Part shown: positions 18,480-29,170 of the stretch, piece by piece
Position numbering within the stretch: position 1 is the first letter of the stretch
How the letters are laid out: every line of letters starts with the position of its first letter
Assembly: GCF_900109225.1 (NCBI RefSeq)
Contig: NZ_FNZK01000020.1
Span: forward strand, 1 to 64,000
From: Propionispira arboris
Lineage (GTDB): Bacteria; Bacillota; Negativicutes; Selenomonadales; Selenomonadaceae
Reading direction: 5' to 3'
Length of the DNA: 64,000 nucleotides
Notes under the pieces: generated by a model
Told to the model about the DNA's origin: nothing
Seen by the model: the letters and a program-made list of their open reading frames with translations, nothing else
Databases searched by the model: none
Position numbers and translations under genes: made by a program

Positions 18480-19415
18480 TCATTTTTCATAGACTGCTTC
18501 AAAAATATTTTTTACTGCAAAAACTACATATTGTGATGTCGAATAGGTATATTTATCATTAACTTGAATTAAATGATGATTCATAACCGCTGGAATATGC
18601 TGTAAGGCCGGGTCCGTCAATATAGAATTTCTAAACTGCGCAATGTCCTCCCCTGCATAATCCCATGTTGGAATCATCAAAATATCAGGTTTCATTGCCA
18701 CGATCTGTTCTTTCGCTAACACATCATTTTTCTCAAGTCCGGCCAAAGCCGCTCCATTGATGACACCCGCGTTTTTATAAATATCATCCAGCATACTGCC
18801 TTTTCCGCCATAACACCCCATAAAAGACAGGGCCATGACCATCTTTTTTTGATTTTCAGGAATCAACTGAACTTTATTCGTTATTTGAGTTAATACAGCA
18901 TCCATATCTGCAACAATTTTTTTACTTTTTTCAGTTTCACCAACAATAATCCCCATATCCAAAACCAAAGTTCTGACCTCAGCAATGGTTTGCGGCGTTT
19001 TATATACATACACTGGCACATTTAATTCACGCAGACTCACAATAAAATCGTCTGGCAGCCAGTCACCCACAATAATCAAATCTGGATTTTTAGCCAAAAT
19101 CGCCTCAATACTTTTATTTTCAAGCATAGGCAAGCCTTCTGCCTGCACAGCGACATTTGAAATAGACGGGTTTGCCGCGAGTGATGATACCGACGCTAAA
19201 CAGTCTTTATCAACTAAGGAAAGTAAAATTTCATCACTGCATAAAGTCAAAGAAACAATATGCTGCGGCTTATGCAACATTTCCACAACCTGCTCATGTG
19301 AGTCGACTGCCTTATAGCCAGTATTTTGTTCAAGTTTAACTGCATTATTGCCACAACCACTAAAAAACAGCCCTACAATGCTAAATAACAGTACCATTAT
19401 AATCTTGCACTTCAT
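18480..19415 (-). CDS. BtuF/FecB-type substrate-binding lipoprotein, paralogue of the one at 35510
   Basis: A roughly 311-residue periplasmic binding protein of the class III (BtuF/FhuD) fold. The signal peptide ends in a lipobox, LFFSGC. QHIVSLTLCSDEILLSL, the INGAALAG stretch and KPDILMIPTWD follow BtuF-like proteins, and it aligns along its length with the protein at 35510-36535 (for example YGGKGSMLDD versus YGGSGCTFDD). The ATG at 19415 follows the upstream gene's stop codon. No FecCD permease is adjacent, so it may serve the BtuCD pair at 33.5-35.4 kb. The likely ligand is a corrinoid; heme is an alternative. Confidence 0.8.
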   Translation of the reverse strand: MKCKIIMVLLFSIVGLFFSGCGNNAVKLEQNTGYKAVDSHEQVVEMLHKPQHIVSLTLCSDEILLSLVDKDCLASVSSLAANPSISNVAVQAEGLPMLENKSIEAILAKNPDLIIVGDWLPDDFIVSLRELNVPVYVYKTPQTIAEVRTLVLDMGIIVGETEKSKKIVADMDAVLTQITNKVQLIPENQKKMVMALSFMGCYGGKGSMLDDIYKNAGVINGAALAGLEKNDVLAKEQIVAMKPDILMIPTWDYAGEDIAQFRNSILTDPALQHIPAVMNHHLIQVNDKYTYSTSQYVVFAVKNIFEAVYEK

Positions 19416-19417
19416 TA

Positions 19418-20413
19418 TTATACACCTGCCATCGTAGATTTTTGTATGGTTATTTTCTGCTGCCAATCCACGCTGGAACGTTGAACAAATTCATGAATTA
19501 AATAATCAGGACACACCATTTGAACAATTTTTTTGGCCGATGAATCTGTAAACGGCAGATGCTGATCAATCTGCAAAATATGATTCATCAACTGAACTGG
19601 ATCCGTAGGATCATCCGTACAAAATTGTTTTTTCTGTTTCACATATCTTCCTGATAAAGAATAATGCAAATGAATACCATGAATTTTCGTTTTGTATTCC
19701 CCTAAATCCTCTACCGTTTTTAAAACGTAATCAACGGCCTCCGCCTGCGTGTTTAAATCTAAATTGGTATTCATCAAATGCCCCGTATCGAGCATTATAC
19801 CGCTATTTTTGTGCTCGATATTCTGAAAAAGATATTCGACTAAATCTTTATCTAAAAGCGTCAAACCAGGCCACCATAAATTTTCAAATAACAACAATCG
19901 ATCATTAGGCAATTCGCGCGTAATTTCATTAATCACCTCAACAGCAGCCGTCACAACTTCACGACTCGTGGCCGAAAAGCAATACTTAAAAACTTCGCTT
20001 GAACGAACTTGTGCGATATGAAAGACCATGTATTCGGCGGGTGTCGCTGCTGCTTGCACAATATTTTCCCGGTATACATCTAGCCAAGCTTGACGCGTTA
20101 AGCCACCATAACAGGCCGAAATCGAATCGGCATTTCCTATTTCTTTGTGTAAAATCGTATAATCCTGCCGCCAAAAATCAAACCAATTAAACCAAAAACG
20201 CAGATGGATGCCCTTAATCCACTCTGGCCTGTGCAAATTTTCCTGCCATGGCTTACAAAGCATCAGCTCAATGCCGTCCAAATGATATGTATTTAAAAAA
20301 TGCTCCAGACAACAAGCTTGATTCATAATCAAATCTTTCGTATCAGTGGGATAATTGGATAAATTTACTAATTCTAAAATAAGACACCCTCCCTTATACG
20401 TTTCAAGTTCCAT
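19418..20413 (-). CDS. cbiR: TIM-barrel protein of the AP endonuclease 2 superfamily, candidate cobamide hydrolase CbiR
   Basis: A 331-residue protein with xylose-isomerase-like TIM-barrel landmarks: LDGIELMLC near the N-terminus, RLLLFENLWWPG (a metal-ligand Glu on a strand), GIMLDTGHLMNT (Asp and His ligands) and KIHGIHLHYSL late in the fold. CbiR of Akkermansia, which hydrolyses the phosphoribosyl bond of cobamides to start lower-ligand remodelling, belongs to this superfamily. The gene lies between a BtuB-like receptor (stop 48 bases upstream) and a BtuF-like lipoprotein, which supports that role. The start at 20413 has AAGGGTG upstream; ATG 20458 lacks one. A sugar isomerase is the main alternative. 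Confidence 0.62.
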   Translation of the reverse strand: MELETYKGGCLILELVNLSNYPTDTKDLIMNQACCLEHFLNTYHLDGIELMLCKPWQENLHRPEWIKGIHLRFWFNWFDFWRQDYTILHKEIGNADSISACYGGLTRQAWLDVYRENIVQAAATPAEYMVFHIAQVRSSEVFKYCFSATSREVVTAAVEVINEITRELPNDRLLLFENLWWPGLTLLDKDLVEYLFQNIEHKNSGIMLDTGHLMNTNLDLNTQAEAVDYVLKTVEDLGEYKTKIHGIHLHYSLSGRYVKQKKQFCTDDPTDPVQLMNHILQIDQHLPFTDSSAKKIVQMVCPDYLIHEFVQRSSVDWQQKITIQKSTMAGV

Positions 20414-20461
20414 AACTGAAAAGCACCCTTTTATTGTCTCACCGATTCTATAATACATTAC

Positions 20462-22435
20462 TTAAAAAGTATATTTAACGCCAACTTCCATAAAGCGACC
20501 GGCCATCGGATAAGCACCAACGGCTTTATTGCCAGTAATTTCATATGCTTTATTTGTAATATTATCAATTTTAATATACGCCGTCATGGCATTCGTAATC
20601 TTGTAATTGGCATTGGCATTCCAAATCCAGTAATTGCTGGCAGTGAAATATTGTAAGCTCCGACCGCTGCCGCCACTCACATTTACTGCATTATCCCATT
20701 TTGCATCATGATAATGTACCCCAAAATTATAGCCATTCGGACTGCTGTTATTTTGATCCCAGTTGTAGTTATCGGAAGATTTTGTTTCTGTTTTTATATA
20801 AGAGTAAGCTGCATCTACACTCCATTTATCACTCCATTTATGATTGACAGTAAATTCAATGCCGCGTTTTTTTTGTTCATCGGCATTAAGGGCTTCGTAA
20901 ATGTAATTGGTCGGATCGATCTCTACCCATCCAATCGCATTATGAATTTTGCTTTCAAAAGCACTTAACGAAACTGCTGTTTTTTCATCAAACTGCCTGT
21001 TTATACCAAACGTGGTTTTATAACCGGTTTCCGGCTGCAAATCAGGATTGCCAAGCATATATCCATAAGGATCATGCCAAAACAAATCATCCGCATTCGG
21101 TGCATTAAAGATTCTACCCCAAGATGCATACATATTCGTTTTAGGATCAATTTTATAATTCAGTGCCGCTTTTGGTGTAGTCTGACCGCCAAACATACTA
21201 TGATCATCATAGCGAACTCCTGGTACAAACGTTAAACGATCTGTCAATTGGATGGTATCTTCTAAATAAACAGCTTTATTGGTTATTTTTTTATCGAGAT
21301 AATCCCCGCCGGATAATGCACCATTATTAATTTTTGTCTGATGCCATTCTGTGCCAGCAACAAAATGATTCTGACCAATTAACCAATTGTCCTGCCAGTC
21401 AAATCCTGTCATTTTATTACTATAACGGGAATAGCCAGCACCACCATCTATATCATTAAATCCTTGTGTTGTATAATTTTGATAATAGCGAAAATAACTT
21501 GAAGCATCTGTATTTTCTTTATAATGATATGTAAAAGCAGCATTATTGACTAATTTATCCATGCGATCGTGTAAGTAATTCGCTGACATGCCATACTTAC
21601 TATACCCGAAGGCTTCATTCCATTGACCAGAATCATCTGTCATATGCTCATAATTAAATGTCAAAGAAGAAGCATCATTTATTTTTTTATCGAGACGCAC
21701 CGTTCCATTTTTTTTCGCATAATCGCTGTTTCCCATTCTGGTAGTAGTATCATTTTTCCAATTGTTATATTTCATATAGTCTTGATTTTGCAGTCCAGCT
21801 GTAACAAACCAGCTCCAATCAGCCTGGCTGCCCTGATTGGTCAAATCATAATTTTGCGTTTTCCAAGATCCGATACTCATATCCAACGTCGATTCTGATT
21901 TAACATTTTTTCCTTTTTTCGTTATGATGTTAATCACACCGCCGACTGCATCAGAACCATATAAGGTTGATCCAGCCCCTTTTATGATTTCAATTCGCTC
22001 GATGTTTTGCATACTGGCAATTGTCTTTAAATCAATACTGGCACGATTACTTGATGCACCTTTATCCATATTCATACGACGACCATCGATCATTACCAAA
22101 ACGCGGTCATCCCCGTCAATTCTCACTAAATCCTGCCTTGTCATCGAAGCTTCTGTCACTACAATACCATTTACCTGCCGTAAAACTTCTGCAAGAGATG
22201 CATAATGATTCGCTGCTATCTGGTCAGAGCTAATCACCGTAACATTGGCCGCGGTATCAGAACGTTTGGTTGGAATCCGGTTGGCGGTCACTACAACTGG
22301 ATCAAGAACTGTATCTTGAATGGGTTCCGTCATATCCTCTGCATGTACCGTAGTAAAAGATGTCCCTAAAAGCAGTGTTATTCCCATTATTAGCATATGA
22401 TATTGTTTTCTATTTCTTTTTGTTTTCAATCGCAT
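20462..22435 (-). CDS. btuB: TonB-dependent outer-membrane receptor, BtuB-like
   Basis: A 657-residue receptor with a signal peptide (cut near VHAED), a TonB box within LDPVVVTANR, a plug domain (about residues 60-175, with RVLVMIDGRRMN, IERIEIIKGAGSTLYGSDAVGGVINIIT) and a 22-strand barrel ending in aromatic residue Phe (EVGVKYTF). The plug resembles BtuB. The start has AAAGGGAG upstream. It is the first gene of receptor-cbiR-btuF, after the meaB terminator. There is no riboswitch in the 100-base leader, unlike the second receptor operon. Corrinoid is the probable ligand. Confidence 0.85.
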   Translation of the reverse strand: MRLKTKRNRKQYHMLIMGITLLLGTSFTTVHAEDMTEPIQDTVLDPVVVTANRIPTKRSDTAANVTVISSDQIAANHYASLAEVLRQVNGIVVTEASMTRQDLVRIDGDDRVLVMIDGRRMNMDKGASSNRASIDLKTIASMQNIERIEIIKGAGSTLYGSDAVGGVINIITKKGKNVKSESTLDMSIGSWKTQNYDLTNQGSQADWSWFVTAGLQNQDYMKYNNWKNDTTTRMGNSDYAKKNGTVRLDKKINDASSLTFNYEHMTDDSGQWNEAFGYSKYGMSANYLHDRMDKLVNNAAFTYHYKENTDASSYFRYYQNYTTQGFNDIDGGAGYSRYSNKMTGFDWQDNWLIGQNHFVAGTEWHQTKINNGALSGGDYLDKKITNKAVYLEDTIQLTDRLTFVPGVRYDDHSMFGGQTTPKAALNYKIDPKTNMYASWGRIFNAPNADDLFWHDPYGYMLGNPDLQPETGYKTTFGINRQFDEKTAVSLSAFESKIHNAIGWVEIDPTNYIYEALNADEQKKRGIEFTVNHKWSDKWSVDAAYSYIKTETKSSDNYNWDQNNSSPNGYNFGVHYHDAKWDNAVNVSGGSGRSLQYFTASNYWIWNANANYKITNAMTAYIKIDNITNKAYEITGNKAVGAYPMAGRFMEVGVKYTF

Positions 22436-22475
22436 AACTGCAAAATCTCCCTTTATTTTTTAAATAACATGACTA

Positions 22476-22526
22476 AAACAAACCAGTGATGCAGTTCTCT
22501 CCCTGCATCACCGGCACTTGTTTTTA
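22476..22526 (-). terminator. Terminator after meaB
   Basis: AAACAAACCAGTGATGCAG pairs (with small bulges) with CTGCATCACCGGCACTTGTTT around a short loop. It separates the mutase operon from the downstream BtuB-like receptor gene. Confidence 0.8.
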
Positions 22527-22536
22527 AATTTTATTT

Positions 22537-23667
22537 TCAAGATTTTTCAAACGCATCAATAAGTTTTTGTGCGGCCATGGTTGCCGATAACTGATCTGCC
22601 GCCACCTGGTTTTCGATAAAGAGACGATTCGCTTTAACATTCGCATTTTGATAAAAAACACTGCGTAAATGATCTTCAACCATAGCATAAACCCACTCCA
22701 GCGTTTGAACTTTCCGGCGGTTAAGAAAAGCATGATTTTCCATCATTTTATCCCGAAATGTATGAATCACCTGCCAAATCTCGGCTATACCTGCTCCTGT
22801 TACAGCTGAGCAGGTATAGGCTTTGGTCTGCCACCCTTCCGTTGCTGGCCTCAGATAATGAAGCATTCGTTCATAATCGACTTTCACCATCTCGGCCTTT
22901 TGTTTATTATCACCATCGGCTTTATTTACCAAAATTGCATCGGCAATTTCCATAACGCCTTTTTTCATGCCTTGCAGTTCATCACCGGCACCTGTTAAAA
23001 CAACCAATAAAAAGAAATCCACCATGGAGCGTACCGTAATTTCACTTTGTCCTACACCAACCGTTTCCACCAAAATGATATCATACCCGGCTGCCTCACA
23101 TAAAAGCAGAGTTTCACGACTTTTTCGAGTTACACCTCCCAAGGTACCACCCGAGGGCGATGGTCGGATAAAAGCATTTTTTTCACGCGATAAATTCTCC
23201 ATACGCGTTTTATCACCTAAGATACTGCCCCGAGTAATACTACTGCTCGGATCAACCGCTAAAACAGCTAATTTATGCCCCTTTTGACAGAGGATGCAAC
23301 CTACAGCCTCAATAAAGGTACTTTTCCCGGCACCGGGAACGCCCGTAATTCCGACTCGAATGGAATTTCCCGAATAAGGTAAAATTCTCTGTAATACAGC
23401 TTGTGCCAGCTCCATGTGTTTCGGTGAATTACTTTCAATCAAAGTGATTGCTCTAGCTAGCAGCATCCGATCTCCCGCTAAAATGCCTTGTACATAATCG
23501 TCTACCGTAAGTTTGTCACGCTTGGTTACAGAAACAGATTTTCTTACCGTTGTCGCAGCAAAATTTGTCATTCCATCGTGACTACTTTGAACCCCTTTCA
23601 TAACATCACAAGCAAATTCTTTGCCTGCATTGGCTGGGGTCCAATCCGGCTTATATACATCATTCAT
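22537..23667 (-). CDS. meaB: Methylmalonyl-CoA mutase-associated GTPase MeaB
   Basis: A 376-residue G3E-family GTPase that protects and reloads the B12 cofactor of methylmalonyl-CoA mutase. It shows Walker [10 protein letters not shown] (about residues 107-115), the [18 protein letters not shown] block, the [10 protein letters not shown]3-type motif and NKADGDN as G4. An N-terminal extension of some 50 residues precedes the MeaB core; the ATG at 23667 has AAGGAAC upstream but overlaps the mutB end by 8 bases, and later starts are possible. Last gene of dehydrogenase-mutA-mutB-meaB. Confidence 0.92.
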   Translation of the reverse strand: MNDVYKPDWTPANAGKEFACDVMKGVQSSHDGMTNFAATTVRKSVSVTKRDKLTVDDYVQGILAGDRMLLARAITLIESNSPKHMELAQAVLQRILPYSGNSIRVGITGVPGAGKSTFIEAVGCILCQKGHKLAVLAVDPSSSITRGSILGDKTRMENLSREKNAFIRPSPSGGTLGGVTRKSRETLLLCEAAGYDIILVETVGVGQSEITVRSMVDFFLLVVLTGAGDELQGMKKGVMEIADAILVNKADGDNKQKAEMVKVDYERMLHYLRPATEGWQTKAYTCSAVTGAGIAEIWQVIHTFRDKMMENHAFLNRRKVQTLEWVYAMVEDHLRSVFYQNANVKANRLFIENQVAADQLSATMAAQKLIDAFEKS

Positions 23668-25846
23668 TCCAATGCAGTTGTTCCTTCAATTTTTCAAGAA
23701 TATTTCCGGCTGCGATCGGAAGCACTGTACCTGGTCCAAAAATTGCGGCGGCTCCACTTTTGTATAAAAATTCGTAGTCCTGCGCTGGAATAACGCCACC
23801 TATACAAACCATAATATCTTCGCGACCGCGTTTTTTTAATTCTTCAATGAGTTGTGGCAGCAGTGTCTTATGTCCAGCAGCTAAGGAACTCATCCCCACT
23901 ACATGGACATCATTATCAACAGCATCCTGTGCTGTTTCCTCTGGTGTCTGAAATAAAGGACCAATATCAACATCAAATCCTAAGTCAGCAAATGCCGTGG
24001 AGATTACTTTTGCTCCTCGATCATGTCCGTCTTGTCCCATTTTAGCAATCATAATACGTGGCCGACGCCCCTCATGCTCTTCAAATTCATCCGTCATTTT
24101 GCGAACTCTTTGAAATTCATTACTATCAGCAAACTCGCTGCTGTATACACCTGATATAGATCGAATGACCGCTTTATGCCTTCCACTGACTTTTTCAATT
24201 GCATCCGAAATTTCGCCCAAACTGGCTCTGGCTCTAGCAGCCTCCACAGCCAATTCCAAAAGATTTCCCCGACCAGTTTCCATTGAATTTGTGATAGCTT
24301 CTAAACAAGACTGTACTGTATCATTGTCCCGATTTGCTCTGAGCTTTTCGAGACGTTTAATTTGTGACAATCGTACAGCTACATTGTCAACCGCCAAAAT
24401 ATCAAGTGGATCTTCATGTTCTAAACGATATTTATTAATACCAACAATCATTTCATCACGCGAATCAATATGTGCCTGCCGACGAGCTGCAGCCTCTTCA
24501 ATACGCATTTTGGGCAAACCAGTTTCAATAGCCTTTGCCATTCCACCCAATTTTTCAACTTCCTGAATATGTGCCCAGGCACTTCTAACAAGTTCTTGGG
24601 TTAAAGCTTCCACATAATAGGATCCGCCCCATGGATCAACAACCTTACATATTTTCGTTTCATCTTGCAGATAAAGCTGTGTATTACGCGCAATACGAGC
24701 AGAAAAATCCGTTGGCAGTGCAATCGCTTCATCTAATGCATTGGTATGCAAAGACTGTGTATGGCCTAAAGCAGCAGCCATAGCTTCTACACAAGTTCTT
24801 ACAATATTGTTATAAGGATCTTGCTCCGTAAGGCTCCAGCCTGAAGTCTGACAATGTGTACGAAGTGCCATTGACTTGGCTTTTTGCGGATTAAATTGTT
24901 TGATAATTTTGGCCCATAACAACCGACCCGCCCTCATTTTGGCAACTTCCATAAAATAATTTTTACCCATAGCCCAAAAAAAGGACAGACGTGGGGCAAA
25001 CGCATCAACATTAAGACCAGAATTCACGCCAGTTCGAATATATTCCAGACCATCGGCGAGCGTATAGCCGAGTTCAATATCAGCCGTAGCACCTGCTTCT
25101 TGCATATGGTATCCGGAAATACTAATACTATTAAATTTCGGCATATTCTGTGATGTGTAAGCAAAAATGTCGCCAATAATACGCATGGATGGAATTGGCG
25201 GATAAATATATGTATTACGTACCATAAATTCCTTAAGAATATCATTTTGAATCGTTCCGGCTAACACTTCTTTTTTAACACCCTGCTCTTCAGCTGCAAC
25301 GATATAAAAAGCTAAAACTGGCAAAACCGCACCATTCATCGTCATTGATACAGACATTTTATCCAGTGGAATTCCTGAAAAAAGAATTTCCATATCCAAA
25401 ATTGAATCAACTGCCACGCCAGCTTTACCAACATCACCAACAACCCTTGGATGATCGGAATCATAACCGCGATGTGTCGCCAGGTCAAAGGCTATCGAAA
25501 GTCCTTTTTGCCCGGCGGCAAGATTGCGGCGATAAAAAGCATTTGATTCTTCTGCCGTAGAAAAACCAGCGTATTGACGTACTGTCCAAGGACGAGTTAC
25601 ATACATACTAGGGTATGGTCCACGCAGAAATGGTGGAATGCCTGCCATATAATGCAAATGATGCATACCTGCCAAATCAAAGCCTGTATAAAGCGGTTTC
25701 AAATCAATCTGTTCCATAGTTCGTTGATACAATTCTTTAAAACTCTTGCCGGTTTGTGCCTCCAAACGATCTTTCCATTCAGCAAAACTTTCCTTTTCAA
25801 CTTTCTGATTCAAAGAAATTTTTGTAAAATCAGGATTTTTCTGCAT
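23660..25846 (-). CDS. mutB: Methylmalonyl-CoA mutase, catalytic large subunit
   Basis: A 728-residue adenosylcobalamin-dependent mutase that interconverts succinyl-CoA and R-methylmalonyl-CoA. The TIM-barrel domain carries [18 protein letters not shown], with Tyr and Arg residues of the substrate site. The C-terminal B12 domain has the DxHxxG motif at residues 606-611 ([10 protein letters not shown]), where His608 replaces the dimethylbenzimidazole ligand of cobalt, then SSLAAGH and GGVIPAQD. It starts immediately at the mutA stop codon. It serves the succinate-propionate route. Confidence 0.97.
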   Translation of the reverse strand: MQKNPDFTKISLNQKVEKESFAEWKDRLEAQTGKSFKELYQRTMEQIDLKPLYTGFDLAGMHHLHYMAGIPPFLRGPYPSMYVTRPWTVRQYAGFSTAEESNAFYRRNLAAGQKGLSIAFDLATHRGYDSDHPRVVGDVGKAGVAVDSILDMEILFSGIPLDKMSVSMTMNGAVLPVLAFYIVAAEEQGVKKEVLAGTIQNDILKEFMVRNTYIYPPIPSMRIIGDIFAYTSQNMPKFNSISISGYHMQEAGATADIELGYTLADGLEYIRTGVNSGLNVDAFAPRLSFFWAMGKNYFMEVAKMRAGRLLWAKIIKQFNPQKAKSMALRTHCQTSGWSLTEQDPYNNIVRTCVEAMAAALGHTQSLHTNALDEAIALPTDFSARIARNTQLYLQDETKICKVVDPWGGSYYVEALTQELVRSAWAHIQEVEKLGGMAKAIETGLPKMRIEEAAARRQAHIDSRDEMIVGINKYRLEHEDPLDILAVDNVAVRLSQIKRLEKLRANRDNDTVQSCLEAITNSMETGRGNLLELAVEAARARASLGEISDAIEKVSGRHKAVIRSISGVYSSEFADSNEFQRVRKMTDEFEEHEGRRPRIMIAKMGQDGHDRGAKVISTAFADLGFDVDIGPLFQTPEETAQDAVDNDVHVVGMSSLAAGHKTLLPQLIEELKKRGREDIMVCIGGVIPAQDYEFLYKSGAAAIFGPGTVLPIAAGNILEKLKEQLHWNE

Positions 25847-27999
25847 TATTTAATGCCCCCTTTCATTTGCATCCAGGTCAGAACCTGCAAACAATTTGCT
25901 CGTACATGAATAAATTCCTCTACACCAGAATCTTTGTATGACTGCACAAATTCTGGTGCAGGCATTCCCGCAACCATAACAACCATATCTGGTTTTGCAG
26001 CTTTAATTTGTTTTGTCGTTGGTGGCACAAGCTCAGGATATGTATCATCGGTTGAACAGATGATTGCAGCAAAAGCTCCCGAATCCACGGCTGCCTTGGC
26101 AGCTTCCTGGGTTGTCATAAAACCATCATTTTTCAAAACTTCAAAACCACCGACTTCAAAAAATCCTGTACTAAATTCAGCCCTCGGTTTATGCTGCGGA
26201 ATATTTCCCATATTACATAAGAAAACTTTTAATTTTTCGCCGTGTTCACTTTCATAAATCCTCGCTTTATTACGCAATGCTTCAAACTGTTCACTAAAAC
26301 GATGTTTTTCAACAACTTGCTCGATCTTTATCCCTGTATTTTTTCGGTTAAGTACGGCTGTAACTTCAGCTAAAGTCGCTCCTGCGGCAAAAGCCTGCTC
26401 CAGCATCGGCATGAAATTTGCATTTTCCCTTGCATTGGTTAATTCACTTAAACTGATATTTTTGTATGTTTCATCGATATCTGCTAAAAATGACTTTACC
26501 GATTGAGCCCTTGTTTGATAAATTTCTTCCACATTGATTTTCCGTTTCTCAATCACTGGTTCCATTGCATTCGCATACATATTGACACCAACGACCCGGT
26601 CTGCACGCTGCGCCAGCTTTTTAAAACGCTGTGACAATACGTCCTGAATGTCTTTTTGCACAAAACCATTTTGCAAGGCTAGCACCATACCGCCTTTATT
26701 TTCAATATCTTGTAAGACCTGCCATGCTTTATCTGCAACTTGCTGCGTCAAGGTTTCGACATACCACGAACCGCCAGCCGGATCAATTGGCTGCCGCAAA
26801 TTACATTCATTTTGTAAAATCAATTGCGCATTACGGGCAATACGACGAGAAAATTCATCGGGCAGCTGCATACAAGCATCAAAAGGTGTTGTTTCCAAAC
26901 TATCAATGCCACCAATTGCTGCCGAAAAAGCTTCCGTTGTCGTACGTAGCATATTCACATAAGGGTCATATGTCGTCTTATTAAACAGCCCTGTTTTAGC
27001 ATGAATTACCATTTTTTGAGATTCTGCATCACCGCCAAAGCTCTGCACAATTTGAGCCCATAGAACTTTCGCTGCCCGTAATTTAGCAATTTCCATAAAG
27101 AAATTCGATCCCAAAGCAAAACTAAACGCAATATTTTTAGCAATACGATTAATATCGAGTCCCTGTTCTTGCAGTTTACGAATATAAACAATTGCGGTCG
27201 CCAGCATAAAGCCAAGTTCTTGCACTGCAGATGCGCCGCCATTATTATAAACCTGCCCTTGAATAAGTATCGTGCGAAGGTTCATTTTATTTTTGTCGGT
27301 CCATTTTATAAGCTCCGCCATTTCAGAATAAAGTACATCCCCTGAAATTGATAAACAGCCTTTTTCGGCCAATACACCAATCGGATCTGCACCAATGATT
27401 CCATGAAGCTTATCTTTTGTTTCGCCATTTGCCTGCATCATGGCACAAATCATAGCAACGATTGAAGCACTGGATTCTCCGGTATGAATATAAACACCAT
27501 GAGCAGCAAGATCAATTCCAGATAAAGCTTCATAAACATCTTGCAATGTTGTTAAAGATACTCCGCCTTTTTTTATGGACTCCTTTGTAATAGCTTCTGC
27601 ATTTTTCCCCTGGCGCGTACTATCATCCAGAGCAATGTTAAGGACCGTTGAGCCTTTATCTAATTCATGTTTCAATAGTTCGTTTAATTTATTTGGCAAA
27701 ATCTCATCACTTTGCTGTGAAATTCCCCATGCTTGCGTTATATAACCACCGACTTTGGTACCACGCAAGTAATTTTCAGTTCCTGGAAAATTGGATATAT
27801 CACCTGAATTTGGTGCCATTTCCATTGTATAAATTGGTGCTAAAGTAATTCCTTCATAAGTTTTTGTAAAAAGTTTTTTTTCAAAACTTCCGCCTTTGAG
27901 CAGTGCTGTGGCTTCTTCTTTCCAACTTTCATACGTTGGTGGATCAAATTCATCAAACAGGACCTCGGGGTTTTCTATTTTGTTTTTTTCTGCTGTCAT
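25846..27999 (-). CDS. mutA: Methylmalonyl-CoA mutase, small subunit
   Basis: A 717-residue non-catalytic partner of MutB. It has the same architecture, with the domain sequence [22 protein letters not shown], but the C-terminal B12-like domain has lost the DxHxxG cobalt-ligand motif: the equivalent stretch reads [17 protein letters not shown]. That loss is typical for heterodimeric mutases. The ATG at 27999 (AAAGGATT upstream) is preferred over an in-frame start at 28056 that would overlap the dehydrogenase gene. Confidence 0.94.
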   Translation of the reverse strand: MTAEKNKIENPEVLFDEFDPPTYESWKEEATALLKGGSFEKKLFTKTYEGITLAPIYTMEMAPNSGDISNFPGTENYLRGTKVGGYITQAWGISQQSDEILPNKLNELLKHELDKGSTVLNIALDDSTRQGKNAEAITKESIKKGGVSLTTLQDVYEALSGIDLAAHGVYIHTGESSASIVAMICAMMQANGETKDKLHGIIGADPIGVLAEKGCLSISGDVLYSEMAELIKWTDKNKMNLRTILIQGQVYNNGGASAVQELGFMLATAIVYIRKLQEQGLDINRIAKNIAFSFALGSNFFMEIAKLRAAKVLWAQIVQSFGGDAESQKMVIHAKTGLFNKTTYDPYVNMLRTTTEAFSAAIGGIDSLETTPFDACMQLPDEFSRRIARNAQLILQNECNLRQPIDPAGGSWYVETLTQQVADKAWQVLQDIENKGGMVLALQNGFVQKDIQDVLSQRFKKLAQRADRVVGVNMYANAMEPVIEKRKINVEEIYQTRAQSVKSFLADIDETYKNISLSELTNARENANFMPMLEQAFAAGATLAEVTAVLNRKNTGIKIEQVVEKHRFSEQFEALRNKARIYESEHGEKLKVFLCNMGNIPQHKPRAEFSTGFFEVGGFEVLKNDGFMTTQEAAKAAVDSGAFAAIICSTDDTYPELVPPTTKQIKAAKPDMVVMVAGMPAPEFVQSYKDSGVEEFIHVRANCLQVLTWMQMKGGIK

Positions 28000-28034
28000 T
28001 TTCCACAATCCTTTCTGACTTAGCTTCTTCTCTT

Positions 28035-28997
28035 TTACGAATCTAAACGTGTGCAACTATCAAGAGCTAAACGAACACTCTTCGCTGAAGCATGTAAAAG
28101 CTGTAGTTCCGTATTGGCCAAACGAATTTCAAAAGAACGAACAATTCCTGTTGAACAAAGCATGCGTGGTATACTGAGGGCCACATTTTTTATACCATAT
28201 TCACCTTCCAAAACAGCTGACATCGGTAAAATCGTGTGTTCATCATAAATAATTGCCTTCACAAAACGACAAGCTGCCATCGCAATCCCTGTATTCGTAA
28301 ACCCTTTCCAATTAATTACATCATAAGCGACTTGAACGATTTCCTTTTCCACTGCTGTGCGATCCAACTTTTCGGTAAGATGAAAATATTCATCCAAATG
28401 TTCCAGACCAAGACCTGCAACATCTACTGTACTCCAAGCCGGAAAAGCAGAATTTCCATGTTCTCCCAGAACATACCCATGAATATTTTTCGTATCCACA
28501 TGATATTTATTCGCTAAAATCCTTCTAAATCGGAACGTTTCCAATAAGGTACCTGTTCCAATTATTTTTTCACGAGGATAGTCAAAGGTTGTTGATATAT
28601 GATAGGTGGCAACATCCAATGGATTCGTAATAATGAGCAGCATTGCATCTTTGGTATATTTTACGATTTCCGTCATGACACTGCTCATTATTTTTGTATT
28701 CACATAAGCAAGGCGAAGTCGATCCGGTTCTTCTCCCGGACGAATACTTGGACCAGCCGTAATGATAATGATACCCGCATCCTTACACTCGGCATATGAA
28801 CCAGCACGAATATTGATATTTGTACTATATATACAAGATGTCGAATGACTGGCATCCAACGCTTCGCCTTTTGCTTTTTCTTCATTTAAATCAATTAAGA
28901 CAATCTCTGAAGCCAATTGAAAATCCATTAATTTGTTTAATACTGCTGACCCTACATTACTCGTTCCAATAATCACTATTTTCCCTTTATTTACCAT
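28035..28997 (-). CDS. Divergent lactate/malate dehydrogenase-family enzyme
   Basis: A 320-residue NAD-dependent 2-hydroxyacid dehydrogenase of the LDH/MDH fold. The Rossmann motif is GTSNVG (residues 11-16), with Ser where the middle Gly is usual; Asp36 should select NAD. Arg156 and the catalytic His180 (GEHGNS) are present. Three usual residues differ: Ile85 at the LDH Gln102/MDH Arg102 substrate position, Glu153 in place of the relay Asp, and Asn182 for Asp in GEHGDS. The substrate may therefore not be pyruvate or oxaloacetate. First gene of the mutase operon and directly behind a cobalamin riboswitch. Confidence 0.8.
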   Translation of the reverse strand: MVNKGKIVIIGTSNVGSAVLNKLMDFQLASEIVLIDLNEEKAKGEALDASHSTSCIYSTNINIRAGSYAECKDAGIIIITAGPSIRPGEEPDRLRLAYVNTKIMSSVMTEIVKYTKDAMLLIITNPLDVATYHISTTFDYPREKIIGTGTLLETFRFRRILANKYHVDTKNIHGYVLGEHGNSAFPAWSTVDVAGLGLEHLDEYFHLTEKLDRTAVEKEIVQVAYDVINWKGFTNTGIAMAACRFVKAIIYDEHTILPMSAVLEGEYGIKNVALSIPRMLCSTGIVRSFEIRLANTELQLLHASAKSVRLALDSCTRLDS

Positions 28998-29049
28998 AAA
29001 TATTCGTTTCCTCCCATTTTAAACTAATTTCATCGCTATTTCCGCAAAC

Positions 29050-29092
29050 AAAAGACCTCTTTTTCACATGCGCAAAAAAGAGGTCTTTTTTC
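29050..29092 (-). terminator. Second hairpin behind riboswitch 1
   Basis: The arms AAAAGACCTCTTTTT and AAAAAGAGGTCTTTT form a stem followed by T-rich sequence on the minus strand. The same hairpin occurs behind the riboswitch at 38345-38538 (copy at 38222-38266). Confidence 0.8.
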
Positions 29093-29113
29093 AATAAACA
29101 AAAACACTTAACT

Positions 29114-29140
29114 AAAAAAATCTCGACAATTGCCGAGATT
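29114..29140 (-). terminator. Terminator immediately behind riboswitch 1
   Basis: On the minus strand AATCTCGGCAATTGTCGAGATT is followed by seven T residues. It is a compact rho-independent terminator 30 bases past the riboswitch and is the likely expression platform. An almost identical copy is at 38287-38312. Confidence 0.88.
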
Positions 29141-29170
29141 CATAGGTACTTAAAAGTATTTCTATAAATC

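Noticed and set aside
28000-28056. Longer MutA starting inside the dehydrogenase gene
   Set aside because: The ATG at 27999 has AAAGGATT at suitable spacing and matches mutase N-termini; the longer form overlaps the upstream coding region.
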